From: Lacinutrix sp. WUR7
Lineage (GTDB): Bacteria > Bacteroidota > Bacteroidia > Flavobacteriales > Flavobacteriaceae
Assembly (NCBI RefSeq): GCF_016864015.1
Contig: NZ_CP045067.1
Span: 2,738,001 to 2,802,000, forward strand
Length of the DNA: 64,000 bases
Direction of reading: 5' to 3'
A program made the position numbers and the translations under genes. Shown here one piece after another: positions 14,755-23,955 of the stretch (position 1 is the first letter of the stretch; every line of letters starts with the position of its first letter). Under the pieces are notes generated by a model that worked only from the letters and a program-made list of their open reading frames with translations, had not been told where the DNA came from and searched no databases.

Positions 14755-16482
14755 TTATAAAATGGATGTAGAAATTTCAATATCAGCATCCTTCCAAGCA
14801 GTATCAAATTCCTGCTTTATTTTGTTTGCTTCTTCCTGTTTTCCTTGGGCTTTTAAGCTTTGATATAAACCCATTAATGACCAGCCATTTTGTCTTAAAT
14901 CTTTTAAATCTTCTTTAAAAACCTGTTCTGCTTCTTTATATTTTTTCGCATGAAGTAAAACAGCTCCTAAATTTTGTCTTGGTGGAATATACCATGCAGA
15001 AGGTTCATTATAAATTAAATGATCTTCCATTTCTACAGCGCTTTCCAAATGTGTAATAGCAGAATCATAGTTTCCTTTTAAGGCTTCTAATTCGCCAGCA
15101 ACGACTTGAAATGCTAGTTTAGAAATAGTAGTGCCATTATCAAAACCTGTAGCAACTATGGTTTCCATTTCTGGATCTTTAACATAACTAGCTATAGCGT
15201 CTAGTTCTTCTTGCGCCTCTTTAATATTGTTTTTTCTAATAAAGGCTATCCCACGCGCATAATGCCAAATCATTTTTAAATGTTTGATGTCATCATTTGG
15301 TTTCGGAATGGTTAAAATGTCATTCCATTTTCCAAATCGTGTATAGGCAAGTAGTGGAGTAGCAGCAAAATTTTGTAAAAAATGAAGTTCTTTTAATTCT
15401 CCTGTCGGAACTTTTTCTGCTGTTTTTTTAGCGGCATCTATAGCAATTTTACTATTTCCTAAAAGGGTTGCTGCAGACCATAAAAAGTGAATGTTATGCG
15501 GATAATATCCTAAAGGATACATGCCTTGAGATAAACATTGTGAAATATAATCTTCATCTGCTAAAATGGCTTTTTGATTAGATTCTACAGCATCTTTATA
15601 TCTACCAACTCGTATATAAATATGGGATGGCATATGTACAATATGTCCGGCAGCAGGCATTAATGATGCTAGTTTTTCTGCACTTGGAATTGCTAAATCT
15701 GGTTTTGGTAGTTCTACCATATGAATATAATAATGGTGTGCGCCAGGATTATTAGCATCTAAAGCCATCGCTTTTTCTAATGCTGCTTTTGCTTTATCAA
15801 TATTTGGGGAAGGATTACCATCTTTATCCCAATAATTCCATGGAACCGTATTCATAACAGAAGCAGCAAATAAAGTGTTGATATTCGTATCTTCTGGATA
15901 TTTTTCTACAAGTTTAGTCATTGCTTGCATGTAGGCGACATTTAATTCTGGAGTATCCGCGGTCAGATCTTTAGAATATCGATGGGTTAAAGCTTCAATG
16001 ATAGCTTGCTCTTTTTTAGTTGCGTTGGTTGCTAACTGTTTCGCTTTGTCTATGGCTTCGTTGTATTTGTTTTTACGGTCATCGTCTGGTAAAGGATCAT
16101 TAATATTTGGACCAAGAGCGTAAGCTTGTCCCCAAAAAGCCATCGCTAAATTTGTATCTAATCTAGAAGCTTCCATAAAAGAACGATGCGCTTCTGCATG
16201 ATTAAATGCGTAGGTAAGTCGTAAGCCTTGGTTGAAAAATTGTTGTGCTAATTCGTTTTTTGTACTGACCTTGTATGCGTGATTTCCAAGATTTTCAAAT
16301 AGCGGAGAAATTTGTTTGGTGGTATCTACATCTTCCAATAAAAACGTTGCAGGTGTGCATTTAATTACATTCATGCCGTATTTTTTAGAATAGTCGATTT
16401 CTTCTTCTTTATTTAAAAGGAATAAAGACATTAAAGTCACTGTAAGAAGTGAAAATAGGAATAGATTTAATTTCGTTTTCAT
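14755..16482 (-). CDS. Secreted TPR-repeat protein
   Basis: A 575-aa protein with an N-terminal signal or anchor segment (about residues 5-24). TPR-like helical pairs run through the protein; clear ones are FFNQGLRLTYAFNHAEAHRSF, AKAALEKAMALDANNPGAHHYY, and AEQVFKEDLKDLRQNGWSLMGLYQSL. It matches a widespread family of periplasmic tetratricopeptide proteins with no known reaction. It stands alone between rmuC and the cobalamin ATPase, with its own upstream gap of 117 bp. Confidence 0.8.
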   Translation of the reverse strand: MKTKLNLFLFSLLTVTLMSLFLLNKEEEIDYSKKYGMNVIKCTPATFLLEDVDTTKQISPLFENLGNHAYKVSTKNELAQQFFNQGLRLTYAFNHAEAHRSFMEASRLDTNLAMAFWGQAYALGPNINDPLPDDDRKNKYNEAIDKAKQLATNATKKEQAIIEALTHRYSKDLTADTPELNVAYMQAMTKLVEKYPEDTNINTLFAASVMNTVPWNYWDKDGNPSPNIDKAKAALEKAMALDANNPGAHHYYIHMVELPKPDLAIPSAEKLASLMPAAGHIVHMPSHIYIRVGRYKDAVESNQKAILADEDYISQCLSQGMYPLGYYPHNIHFLWSAATLLGNSKIAIDAAKKTAEKVPTGELKELHFLQNFAATPLLAYTRFGKWNDILTIPKPNDDIKHLKMIWHYARGIAFIRKNNIKEAQEELDAIASYVKDPEMETIVATGFDNGTTISKLAFQVVAGELEALKGNYDSAITHLESAVEMEDHLIYNEPSAWYIPPRQNLGAVLLHAKKYKEAEQVFKEDLKDLRQNGWSLMGLYQSLKAQGKQEEANKIKQEFDTAWKDADIEISTSIL

Positions 16483-16599
16483 GGTTTCTATAATTTAGAA
16501 TGCCATAAAAATAAATATGATTAATTTTAATAAATAGATTTAAGTCACTGAAAATGAGCGATATAAATATAGTAAATTTATTTGATACTTCTAAGGGAT

Positions 16600-17397
16600 T
16601 TACTTTTTTACTCGAAAACTCCCCGTATTTGCATCGAAAGTAATTAAGTCTTCTGGGAATAATGTTTTAAAAGTTCCTTGCTGAATTAAATGACAAGGCG
16701 AATCTGAAGTTACTTCGGTTTTAGTCATTACAATCATGGTATCACAAAGTTGAATAGCAAGATCTATTTCGTGCGAAGAAAATAAAATAGTTTTCCCTGT
16801 TTCTTTCACCAATTTCTGAAGCAGTTTTAAAATGTACACTTTGTGATACATATCTAAATGTGTCGTTGGTTCATCTAGAATAATCAAGTCGGTATCTTGA
16901 GCTAGTGCACGAGCAATCATTACTTTTTGCAATTGACCATCACTAAGTTCAAAACATTTTTTGTGTTTTAAATCGTCAATGTTTGTTTGTTGAATGGCAG
17001 TGTTTATTATTGAAATATCTTTTTCAGATAAATTACCAACCCAATTGGTATATGGTTGTCTTCCTAACGCGATCAATTCTAAAACCGATAAATTTTTAGA
17101 AGCAATAGTTTCGGTTAAAACCAAACTCATGGTTTTTGCTAAGTCTATATTAGCGTAGGTTTCTAGAGGTTTATGGTTTAAATGAATTGCTCCAGATAAT
17201 TTAGGTTGTACTTGGGTTAATGTTCGTAATAAAGTGGATTTACCAATACCATTTCCTCCAACTAAGCCAATAAGTTCTCCTTTTTTTAAGTCGATATTTA
17301 TGTTAGTAGCGATTGTAGTTTCTTCTTTTTTGGTTTTGTAACCAATAGAAAGATTTTCTGTTTTAAGGATGATATGTTGGTTGGTTTCTACTTTCAC
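16600..17397 (-). CDS. btuD: ABC transporter ATP-binding protein, cobalamin type
   Basis: ATPase of a FecCD-class importer (265 aa). Walker A is GGNGIGKST (about residues 49-57), the signature is LSDGQLQKV, Walker B is DLIILDEPTTHLD, and the H-loop is FSSHEID. It energises uptake of a metal chelate or corrinoid. The specificity comes from the neighbours: btuC and btuF just upstream and a B12 riboswitch on the opposite strand. A gap of 297 bp with a remnant repeat element separates it from btuC, so it may have a separate promoter. Confidence 0.8.
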   Translation of the reverse strand: MKVETNQHIILKTENLSIGYKTKKEETTIATNINIDLKKGELIGLVGGNGIGKSTLLRTLTQVQPKLSGAIHLNHKPLETYANIDLAKTMSLVLTETIASKNLSVLELIALGRQPYTNWVGNLSEKDISIINTAIQQTNIDDLKHKKCFELSDGQLQKVMIARALAQDTDLIILDEPTTHLDMYHKVYILKLLQKLVKETGKTILFSSHEIDLAIQLCDTMIVMTKTEVTSDSPCHLIQQGTFKTLFPEDLITFDANTGSFRVKK

Positions 17398-17464
17398 TTT
17401 ATTTTTTTAGTTTGCTTTACAGACGTAAATTTAAACATGTTTTTTTAAAAATCGCTTTGCTCTT

Positions 17465-17526
17465 TTTTGGGCAAACCTTCCGATTCCGTAAAACGGAATC
17501 ACCTTCCTTTAACTAAAGGAAGGAGC
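17465..17526. repeat. Right-end remnant of a palindromic dispersed element
   Basis: Two adjoining hairpins: GATTCCGT/ACGGAATC (17482-17500) and CCTTCCTTTA/TAAAGGAAGG (17502-17523), ending GGAGC. Order, spacing and the leading GGCAAACCTTCCG match the right half of the elements at 43.5-45.4 kb and 29.6-30.1 kb, with a different stem sequence. It lies in the 297-bp btuD-btuC gap; the rest of that gap shows no gene (the small plus-strand frame at 17532 is not credible). Confidence 0.65.
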
Positions 17527-17694
17527 TAAAATTGAATTTCATGGTTTTCATTCACCTCTTCTCTTTTTTCCTCCATATTATTTTATTCTCCTGTGCTGGT
17601 TTCAGAATCCAATTACTAAATTTTAAAAAAACACTCAAATATAAATTTAGGGTTTTGGAATTTTGTTTTTGTTATTTGGAATTTATATTCACAT

Positions 17695-18723
17695 CTAAAA
17701 TACCATCTTTCTTTTTCTAACCAGTAGCCAAATTACAACAGGAGCACCAATTAAACTTGTAATAGCGTTAATAGGTAAAGTATAATCGCTTGCTGGTAAT
17801 TGTGCAATACTGTCGCAAATAAGCATCACTATGGCACCAAATAAAAAGACTGCTGGTAATAATATTTTATGATTTGCAGTATTAAAAATTTGTCTCGTTA
17901 AATGCGGAACAGCCAATCCAATAAAAGCAATTGGTCCTGCAAAAGCGGTTATGGTTCCTGCCAAAAGACTGGTTGCAATAATGATTAATAATCGGCTTTG
18001 TTTAATATTCAATCCTAAACTCTTCGCATAATTTTCACCAAGTAATAAGGTGTTTAATCCTTTTATAGAAAGGATACTTAAAAGTATTCCGAAGCAATAA
18101 ATAATAAAGAAAATGGCAAGTTCATTCCACGAAAGGTTTCCTAAGCTACCAAATCCCCAAAAGATATATTGTTGTAATTGTTCGGCAGAACTAAAATAGG
18201 AGAGTACACTTACTACTGCAGACGTGATACTTCCAAACATGAGTCCGATAATAAGAATAGCCATCGTGTCTTTCACTTTTGACGAAACGATTAATACAGC
18301 TAATAAAACAAGAAAACTTCCTAAACTAGCTGCGATAACTATGGTCCATTTGGAAATTAGTAAACTTGCAAAAAAGCCTCCAAAAACGCCAGCACCAAGA
18401 ATTACTAAAGCAACACCTAAACTTGCTCCAGAAGTAATACCAAGTACAAAAGGTCCTGCTAACGGATTTCTAAAAAGCGTTTGCATCAATAGACCCGAAA
18501 TTCCCAATCCAGAACCAACCAAAATGGCGGTAAAGGCTTTTGGTAATCTGTAATTCTGAATGATATATTGCCAAGATTCGTTTTTAGCAGAATTTATTAA
18601 ACTATTAAAAATTTCATCCAAAGGAATAGATACAGAACCTAGGCTAATGTTAGCAAAAAAGCATGCAATAAGTACTAGTATTAATACTAGGTAAGAATTT
18701 CTATATGTAGCTGTTTCCGACAA
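17695..18723 (-). CDS. btuC: FecCD-family ABC permease, cobalamin type
   Basis: A 342-aa permease with about ten TM helices. Family motifs are NYRLPKAFTAILVGSGLGISGLLMQTLFRNPLAGPFVLGITSGASLG near residues 57-105 and GPIAFIGLAVPHLTR in the coupling region. It forms the membrane channel of a corrinoid or siderophore importer. Its start abuts the stop of btuF, so both are co-expressed. Confidence 0.85.
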   Translation of the reverse strand: MSETATYRNSYLVLILVLIACFFANISLGSVSIPLDEIFNSLINSAKNESWQYIIQNYRLPKAFTAILVGSGLGISGLLMQTLFRNPLAGPFVLGITSGASLGVALVILGAGVFGGFFASLLISKWTIVIAASLGSFLVLLAVLIVSSKVKDTMAILIIGLMFGSITSAVVSVLSYFSSAEQLQQYIFWGFGSLGNLSWNELAIFFIIYCFGILLSILSIKGLNTLLLGENYAKSLGLNIKQSRLLIIIATSLLAGTITAFAGPIAFIGLAVPHLTRQIFNTANHKILLPAVFLFGAIVMLICDSIAQLPASDYTLPINAITSLIGAPVVIWLLVRKRKMVF

Positions 18724-19890
18724 TTATTTTAAAGGTTTAAAAAAGTAAGGGGTATATTCTGGTAGTAATTCTGGATGACAGATTTTAATAATATCTTTTA
18801 AAATGATATCTGGTCTCGCTGTACCAAGTTCGTAATATAAAACACCACCAGTTTTTCCTGTTGTTGTCGAAAATGTATAGATTTTTTTGTTTTTAAAAGC
18901 ATCAAATTTTGTGTAATGTGCATTTGCTTTTTCTAGCGCTTCCATACTTGTGTAATACGAAGGACTTAACCATAAATCTGCATGCGCTGCTTTTTCAAAA
19001 ACGGATTCAAAGTTTAGTGCTAAACTTCCGCTTCCTGTAGTTTCACTATATAAATAGTTTACGTTAGCGTCTTTTAAAATTTGTGCTTCTGCACTTGTGC
19101 CATTTGGTAAATACCAAGTGTCTTTATGCATTGCTCCACTTAATACCGTTGGTTGATTTTCTACTTTTGCCGCAATATCTTTTGCTTCCTGGTAATTTTT
19201 TTCAATAGAATCAAAAATAGTATTTGCTACTTTTTCTTTGTTATAAAGAACACCAAAGAATTTAATCCATTCGGCTTTTGCTAAAGCAGATTTTTCTACC
19301 CAATCGCCATTATAAATTACAGGGATTCCAGATTTTTTAATTGTTTCAAAGGTTTTGTTATTTCCGTCAATACCATAACCAATAACTACATCTGGTTGTA
19401 ATTCTAATAAAACTTCGGTGTTTATACCTTCGTTTTTTCCTAATTCTCTAATGCTTTCCGTATCAATTCTAGTTCTTGTTTTTAAGGAAGAGACATAATC
19501 TGTTCCAGGAAAACCAACCAGCGTTTCTTCTACTTCTAAAAGCTCTAAAGCAGGAATATGCGTGGTAGATGTAACTACTATTTTTTCAATAGGAATTGTT
19601 ATTATGCCATCAAATTCGTCTTTGTTTAACGTTATTTTAGATAACATGTTTTTTTGCACTAGGGCATATTTATATGTTTTTTCCGCTTTAGGCCAAGGAT
19701 TATTTATGGTTAGGACTTTAAAGTTTTCATTATGTGTAATAGCAAAACCTTCGGCATATTTAAATGTTGTTTTCGCAAAATCTTGTTTGTTTTCCGGAAT
19801 TGGTTTTACTTCCTTTTTACAGGAGGTTAAAGACAATAAAAGACAAAATAGGAGTGCTGTGAAAGTTTTGTTTTGTAACATTAGTGACAT
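18724..19890 (-). CDS. btuF: ABC substrate-binding lipoprotein, cobalamin type
   Basis: A 388-aa lipoprotein: signal peptide with lipobox LTSC (Cys about residue 24). A type III periplasmic binding fold follows, with motifs VGFPGTDYVSS, LELQPDVVIGYG, SGIPVIYNGDWVEKSALAKAEWIKFFGVLYNKEKVA and a C-terminal lobe. It presents the ligand to BtuC. The first codon may be M1 or M4; both precede the signal peptide. No riboswitch is visible on this strand. Confidence 0.8.
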   Translation of the reverse strand: MSLMLQNKTFTALLFCLLLSLTSCKKEVKPIPENKQDFAKTTFKYAEGFAITHNENFKVLTINNPWPKAEKTYKYALVQKNMLSKITLNKDEFDGIITIPIEKIVVTSTTHIPALELLEVEETLVGFPGTDYVSSLKTRTRIDTESIRELGKNEGINTEVLLELQPDVVIGYGIDGNNKTFETIKKSGIPVIYNGDWVEKSALAKAEWIKFFGVLYNKEKVANTIFDSIEKNYQEAKDIAAKVENQPTVLSGAMHKDTWYLPNGTSAEAQILKDANVNYLYSETTGSGSLALNFESVFEKAAHADLWLSPSYYTSMEALEKANAHYTKFDAFKNKKIYTFSTTTGKTGGVLYYELGTARPDIILKDIIKICHPELLPEYTPYFFKPLK

Positions 19891-19933
19891 TTAAACAGAT
19901 TAAATTCGTGTAAATTTATATAAAATTATAGTC

Positions 19934-20041
19934 ATGAGAGACGGTTCAAATGTAACAATATATATAGTAGGTGGAATAATAATAGCACATTTTTTAATCG
20001 GTTTTATTTTTCTTATTTATAAAATGAACAAGAAAAAGTAG
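19934..20041 (+). CDS. Small single-TM protein (35 aa)
   Basis: ATG 19934 opens a 35-codon frame: a short polar head (MRDGSNVT), one hydrophobic helix (IYIVGGIIIAHFLIGFIFLI) and a basic tail (YKMNKKK). The positive-inside pattern and the compact shape are those of a real small membrane protein. It sits between the btuF start and the riboswitch promoter. No promoter or homologue could be confirmed, so it may also be chance. Confidence 0.45.
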   Translation: MRDGSNVTIYIVGGIIIAHFLIGFIFLIYKMNKKK

Positions 20042-20053
20042 CTATAAATTAGC

Positions 20054-20080
20054 TTGCATTTAAAAAAGAAACTATTTTTG
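20054..20080 (+). promoter_or_regulatory. Promoter of the btuB transcript
   Basis: TTG at 20054-20056, 16-nt spacer, TATTTTTG at 20073-20080. Start near 20086-20087, at the first base of the cobalamin riboswitch. Confidence 0.7.
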
Positions 20081-20085
20081 CGCTG

Positions 20086-20258
20086 AATTTTGGTTTGACT
20101 TCGCAATGATGTAAAGTCGATTAAAAGGGAATCTAGTTAAAATCTAGAACTGTTCCCGCAACTGTAAGCTATAAAGCTTCATGTTAAACTTCAAGTCACT
20201 GGAAATAATTTCTGGGAAGACCAACATGAAGACGTAAGTCAGGAGACCTGCCAATTTC
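20086..20258 (+). promoter_or_regulatory. Cobalamin (B12) riboswitch
   Basis: The aptamer strings are in order: AAAAGGGAATC (20123), CTGTTCCCGCAACTGTAA (20150-20167), GTCACTGG (20195), TGGGAAGACC (20213) and the B12 box GTCAGGAGACCTGCC (20238-20252). TTGG/CCAA closes P1. A hairpin AAATCTT/AAGATTT with loop CGGGAGA (20269-20289) lies directly before the btuB start and may be the expression platform; no T run follows it, so translational control is likely. High cobalamin should lower btuB-btuG expression. Confidence 0.95.
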
Positions 20259-20296
20259 AACATCAAATAAATCTTCGGGAGAAAGATTTTAAGATT

Positions 20297-22132
20297 ATGA
20301 AAAAAGGTATTCTATTTTTATTTGGTCTTATTTTTAGTTTAAGCTGTTTCTCGCAAACAAGGCTAGACTCTGTGCAACAGTTAGATGAAGTGGTTTTAAA
20401 GTCGGATAGATACTTAAAAACGTTCTCTAATACACAATCTATAACAACATTAAAAGACACGGTTTTATCTAGAAGTGCACCTTCTTTAACCCAGTTATTA
20501 AACTATAATTCTAATATCTATTTTAAGGAAAATGGTTTAGGCATGGTTTCCTCACCATCCTTTAGAGGAACCACTGCACAGCAAACCGTTGTAGCTTGGA
20601 ATGGTATTAATATCAATTCGCAATTTAACGGTCAAACCGATTTTAATACCATTAATATTCGCAATTTCGATGGCGTAAGTATAAGAAGTGGTGGAGGAAG
20701 TGTGCTTTACGGAAGTGGAGCCATTGGAGGTTCTATTCACTTAAATAATGATATCGCTTTTAATGAAGGTTTTAAGAATTCTATTTATGCCAACTACGGA
20801 AGCTTTAACACCTTAGATTTAGGAGTGAAGTCCGGATTTTCTTCTGAAAAATTTAGTGTAGATGTCGCGATAAGTAGATCGAGTTCCGATAATGATTACG
20901 ACTATGTAGATAGTGATAAAATAAATCTTAATGGTGCGTTTTATAATCAGAGTTATGCTGCAAATTTTGGTTATAAAATCAATAAGAAAAATGTGTTGAA
21001 ATTGTACAGCTATTTGTTGGATGGCGAACGTGAATTTTCTTTTATATTTCCTTCGGAAACACCTACAAAATATCAAGATTTAAATTCTAGAAACATGCTA
21101 GAATGGAATGGATTATACGGAAAATTCATCTCTACTTTAAAACTAGCATATCTTACCGAACAGTACAAATACTTCGCGAATAGTAATTCGGATACCTATT
21201 CCTTTGGGGAAGCAAAAACACTTATTGGTAAATACGATTTAAGCTATCGTGTATTTAAGGACGCCATGCTACAAGGGGTTGTGGATATTACAAATACTTC
21301 TGGCGAAGGTTCTAGTATTGGTGAAAGTAAAAGAACTATTTCTAGTTTCAGTTTATTATACAAACAAGAGATTAAATCCTTTTTATACGAAGCTGCTTTA
21401 CGAAAGGAAATTACTAGTAATTATGATAGTCCGTTACTATATAGTTTAGGATTGCAATATAAATTTGGTAACCATTATACCGTAAATGTAAATGGTTCTA
21501 AGAATTTTAGAATTCCTACATATAATGATCTGTATTGGGAAGGAAGTGGTAATACCAATTTAAAACCTGAAACTTCGAATCAAGTAGAAATGGGACATAA
21601 ATTAGATTTTAAACACGTGTCTTTTTCTGCAACTGGTTTTTATAATGATATAAAAGATATGATTCGTTGGCTTCCTGCAGGAAGTAATTGGCAACCAGTA
21701 AATACAGACCATGTAGAAACCTATGGTTTAGAGTCTACATTAGATTTAAAATATCATTTAAAAGAACATCTATTTACTTTAGGAGGAACGTATGCATATA
21801 CTGTTTCCAAAAATAAGGAAACAGATTTACAGTTAATTTATGTTCCAAAACACAAGGCAACAGCTACTCTTAACTACCAGTATAATCGTGCTTCTTTATA
21901 TTACCAAACGCTTTATGTTGGAGAGGTTTTTACTCTATCAGATAATAATCCTAAGTACATATTAGATGCTTATTTTGTTTCTAATATCGGACTTTCTTAT
22001 GCTTTAGGAAAAGAGAAACAATTCACTTTAGGAGCACAAATTAAAAATATGTATAACGAAAACTATCAGAGTGTAGCAAGCCGTTACATGCCTGGGATTA
22101 ACTATAATTTTTACTTAAACTTTAATTTTTAA
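20297..22132 (+). CDS. btuB: TonB-dependent cobalamin receptor BtuB
   Basis: A 611-aa outer-membrane receptor. Signal peptide MKKGILFLFGLIFSLSCFSQ; TonB-box-like QLDEVVLKS; plug domain about 40-150 (SFRGTTAQQTVVAWNGI, GSVLYGSGAIGGSIHLNN); then a 22-strand barrel ending YNFYLNFNF with the terminal aromatic residue. The length is normal for BtuB and shorter than SusC-type receptors; the N-terminal carboxypeptidase-like domain of SusC is absent. The ligand is given by the B12 riboswitch in its leader. Confidence 0.92.
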   Translation: MKKGILFLFGLIFSLSCFSQTRLDSVQQLDEVVLKSDRYLKTFSNTQSITTLKDTVLSRSAPSLTQLLNYNSNIYFKENGLGMVSSPSFRGTTAQQTVVAWNGININSQFNGQTDFNTINIRNFDGVSIRSGGGSVLYGSGAIGGSIHLNNDIAFNEGFKNSIYANYGSFNTLDLGVKSGFSSEKFSVDVAISRSSSDNDYDYVDSDKINLNGAFYNQSYAANFGYKINKKNVLKLYSYLLDGEREFSFIFPSETPTKYQDLNSRNMLEWNGLYGKFISTLKLAYLTEQYKYFANSNSDTYSFGEAKTLIGKYDLSYRVFKDAMLQGVVDITNTSGEGSSIGESKRTISSFSLLYKQEIKSFLYEAALRKEITSNYDSPLLYSLGLQYKFGNHYTVNVNGSKNFRIPTYNDLYWEGSGNTNLKPETSNQVEMGHKLDFKHVSFSATGFYNDIKDMIRWLPAGSNWQPVNTDHVETYGLESTLDLKYHLKEHLFTLGGTYAYTVSKNKETDLQLIYVPKHKATATLNYQYNRASLYYQTLYVGEVFTLSDNNPKYILDAYFVSNIGLSYALGKEKQFTLGAQIKNMYNENYQSVASRYMPGINYNFYLNFNF

Positions 22133-22135
22133 ACT

Positions 22136-23197
22136 ATGAAAAAACAATTTAAATTTTTAGCTTTTACTCTCTTTTTGGGATTATTAATCACATCTTGTAG
22201 TAGTGATGACGATAATTTTTCAACCCCTCAAGAGCCTTTAGGAGATTATGAAAATGGTATTTTAGTAAGTGCAGAAGGAGGACCTTCTTCAGTATCCTAT
22301 ATTTCTAATGATTTTTCTATTGTAGAAAACGATATTTATGCGAATGTAAACACGGAAAGTTTAGGGGTTTATCTACAATCTATAGGTTTTGATGGTAATC
22401 AAGCTTATATTATTTCTGATAATGTGAACACAATAAATGTAGTTAATCGTTATACTTTTAAAAAAGAAACTGCTATCACTACAGGTTTGTATACACCAAG
22501 ATATATTAGTTTTGCTAACGGAAAAGGGTATGTTAGTAATTGGGGAAGTGGTTCAGATGCTATTGATGATTTTATTGCTGTTATTGATTTGTCTACAAAT
22601 ACAGTAGAAAGTACTATTCCGGTAGGAGAAGGACCAGAACAAATTATTAGTAATAACGGAAAAATCTACGTTTCACATAAAGGTGGTTGGTCTTTTAACA
22701 ATATTATTACGGTTATTGATGCCAATACTAATTTGACAACTACTATTACTGTAAATGATGTTCCAGATGAAATGTTTATTAATAATAGTGGTGAACTTGT
22801 TGTGTTATGCGAAGGAAAACCTGGATGGTCTGGAAGTGAAACGAATGCAACAATATCTAAAATAGATGTAACAACAAACACAGTAACCGAAACGCTAAAT
22901 TTTGCTGCTGGTGTGCACCCAAGTCAAATGAGTTCTGATAATGGGGAAATTTATTACCAAGCGAATAACGAAGTTTTTGTAATGAGTGAAACTTCTTCTT
23001 CATTACCAACAGCATCTATTGTTAATTTAGGAACTATTAACACCTATGGAATGGCTGTAAAAGGAGATAAACTATTTGTAACAGATGCTAAAGATTTTGC
23101 ATCTTTAGGAGACCTTAATGTATATGACTTAACAACAAACACTTTAGAAAATACTTTTACAGTAGGAGTAAATGCTTCAAAAATCTATTTTAATTAA
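22136..23197 (+). CDS. btuG: Surface beta-propeller lipoprotein, BtuG-like
   Basis: A 353-aa lipoprotein: lipobox ITSC followed by SSDDDN, which fits the Bacteroidota lipoprotein export signal for the cell surface. The body is a YncE/DUF5074-like beta-propeller with repeats such as FIAVIDLSTNTVESTIPVGEGPEQI, IITVIDANTNLTTTI and ISKIDVTTNTVTETL. In Bacteroides, BtuG is such a propeller, binds cobalamin very tightly and caps BtuB. It starts 3 nt after btuB under the same riboswitch, so a BtuG role is the best inference. Confidence 0.8.
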   Translation: MKKQFKFLAFTLFLGLLITSCSSDDDNFSTPQEPLGDYENGILVSAEGGPSSVSYISNDFSIVENDIYANVNTESLGVYLQSIGFDGNQAYIISDNVNTINVVNRYTFKKETAITTGLYTPRYISFANGKGYVSNWGSGSDAIDDFIAVIDLSTNTVESTIPVGEGPEQIISNNGKIYVSHKGGWSFNNIITVIDANTNLTTTITVNDVPDEMFINNSGELVVLCEGKPGWSGSETNATISKIDVTTNTVTETLNFAAGVHPSQMSSDNGEIYYQANNEVFVMSETSSSLPTASIVNLGTINTYGMAVKGDKLFVTDAKDFASLGDLNVYDLTTNTLENTFTVGVNASKIYFN

Positions 23198-23218
23198 ACT
23201 TCAGTCTTTAATTATAAT

Positions 23219-23249
23219 AAAAAAGCCACTCCTTCGAGTGGCTTTTTTT
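23219..23249. terminator. Terminator between btuG and the DUF71 gene
   Basis: AAAAGCCACTC / GAGTGGCTTTT with a CTTC loop and A/T-rich flanks, usable from both strands. It overlaps the last two bases of the DUF71 gene stop. Confidence 0.88.
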
Positions 23250-23955
23250 ATGCAATTAAATCGCAAAACCAAAAACCGGTTTTTTCATTTTTAGCATTGG
23301 GAGTATCGTATTCCCGATATACTTTGTCTCCAATAGTAAAAGGAATTGGTGATTTAAATATTGGACCATCGTAACAAAAGGTATGAAACTCTCCATTTTC
23401 TCCACAAGGATCCACTTCTTTTGGTAGGTTTTCAATAAGTTCTGGAGTAATGGTTTTTCCAACAAAGTCTTCCGAGAAATATTTGGCACTAGCACAAACG
23501 ATTACTGCTTTAAAACCTAAGTCTAGAAATTCTGTAATCAATGCTTTAGTGTTTTTTTTCCAAAGCGGGAATATAGAAGAAATGTCAAGTTTACTTAAAT
23601 TATCTTCTCGGTACTTTTTTAAATCCTCTAAAAAAATATCTCCAAAAGCGCTATATGTAAAGTGTTCTGTTTTTAATTTGTTTAAAGCTGTATGCATGAT
23701 GGTTTCATAATCGGTCATGCTTGGCTGTTCGGGCAACTCTATAATTTGTAACGGAATTCCAATAGCTTCTGTTTGCTTTTTTAATAAGGAAACCGGCAAA
23801 CCATGCATAGTCACTCTTTGGTAATGTGCGTTAATGGTTGTGACTAATTTCTCTACAGAAAAATTTTCGTCTAGAAGCAAGTAATGCAATGCTAAAGCAG
23901 CATCTTTTCCAGTGCTCCAATTAAAGTATGTTTTATTACTCAATGTACATGTCAT
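23248..23955 (-). CDS. DUF71/COG2102 ATP-binding protein, B12-salvage type
   Basis: A 235-aa PP-loop protein of the N-type ATP pyrophosphatase superfamily. The ATP loop is NWSTGKDAALAL (S-T-G-K-D in place of SGGKDS) and the C-terminal motif is CGENGEFHTF. Archaeal and eukaryotic relatives amidate diphthine (Dph6), but bacteria have no diphthamide. Comparative genomics assigned one DUF71 subgroup to B12 salvage, and this copy is next to btuBG. Start ATG 23955 is preferred to the upstream in-frame TTG; the first codons overlap the end of the S41 gene by 20 nt, so the two are coupled. Confidence 0.8.
   Translation of the reverse strand: MTCTLSNKTYFNWSTGKDAALALHYLLLDENFSVEKLVTTINAHYQRVTMHGLPVSLLKKQTEAIGIPLQIIELPEQPSMTDYETIMHTALNKLKTEHFTYSAFGDIFLEDLKKYREDNLSKLDISSIFPLWKKNTKALITEFLDLGFKAVIVCASAKYFSEDFVGKTITPELIENLPKEVDPCGENGEFHTFCYDGPIFKSPIPFTIGDKVYREYDTPNAKNEKTGFWFCDLIA

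Noticed and set aside
17532-17720. 62-aa plus-strand protein between btuD and btuC
   Set aside because: Phe-rich translation of AT-rich spacer DNA running into the end of btuC; no family features.
23256-23495. 79-aa protein on the same strand as the DUF71 gene
   Set aside because: A different phase within the conserved DUF71 gene.
23248-23955. Diphthine-ammonia ligase as the function of the DUF71 gene
   Set aside because: Bacteria lack diphthamide on EF-G, and the motifs and neighbours fit the B12-salvage subgroup.
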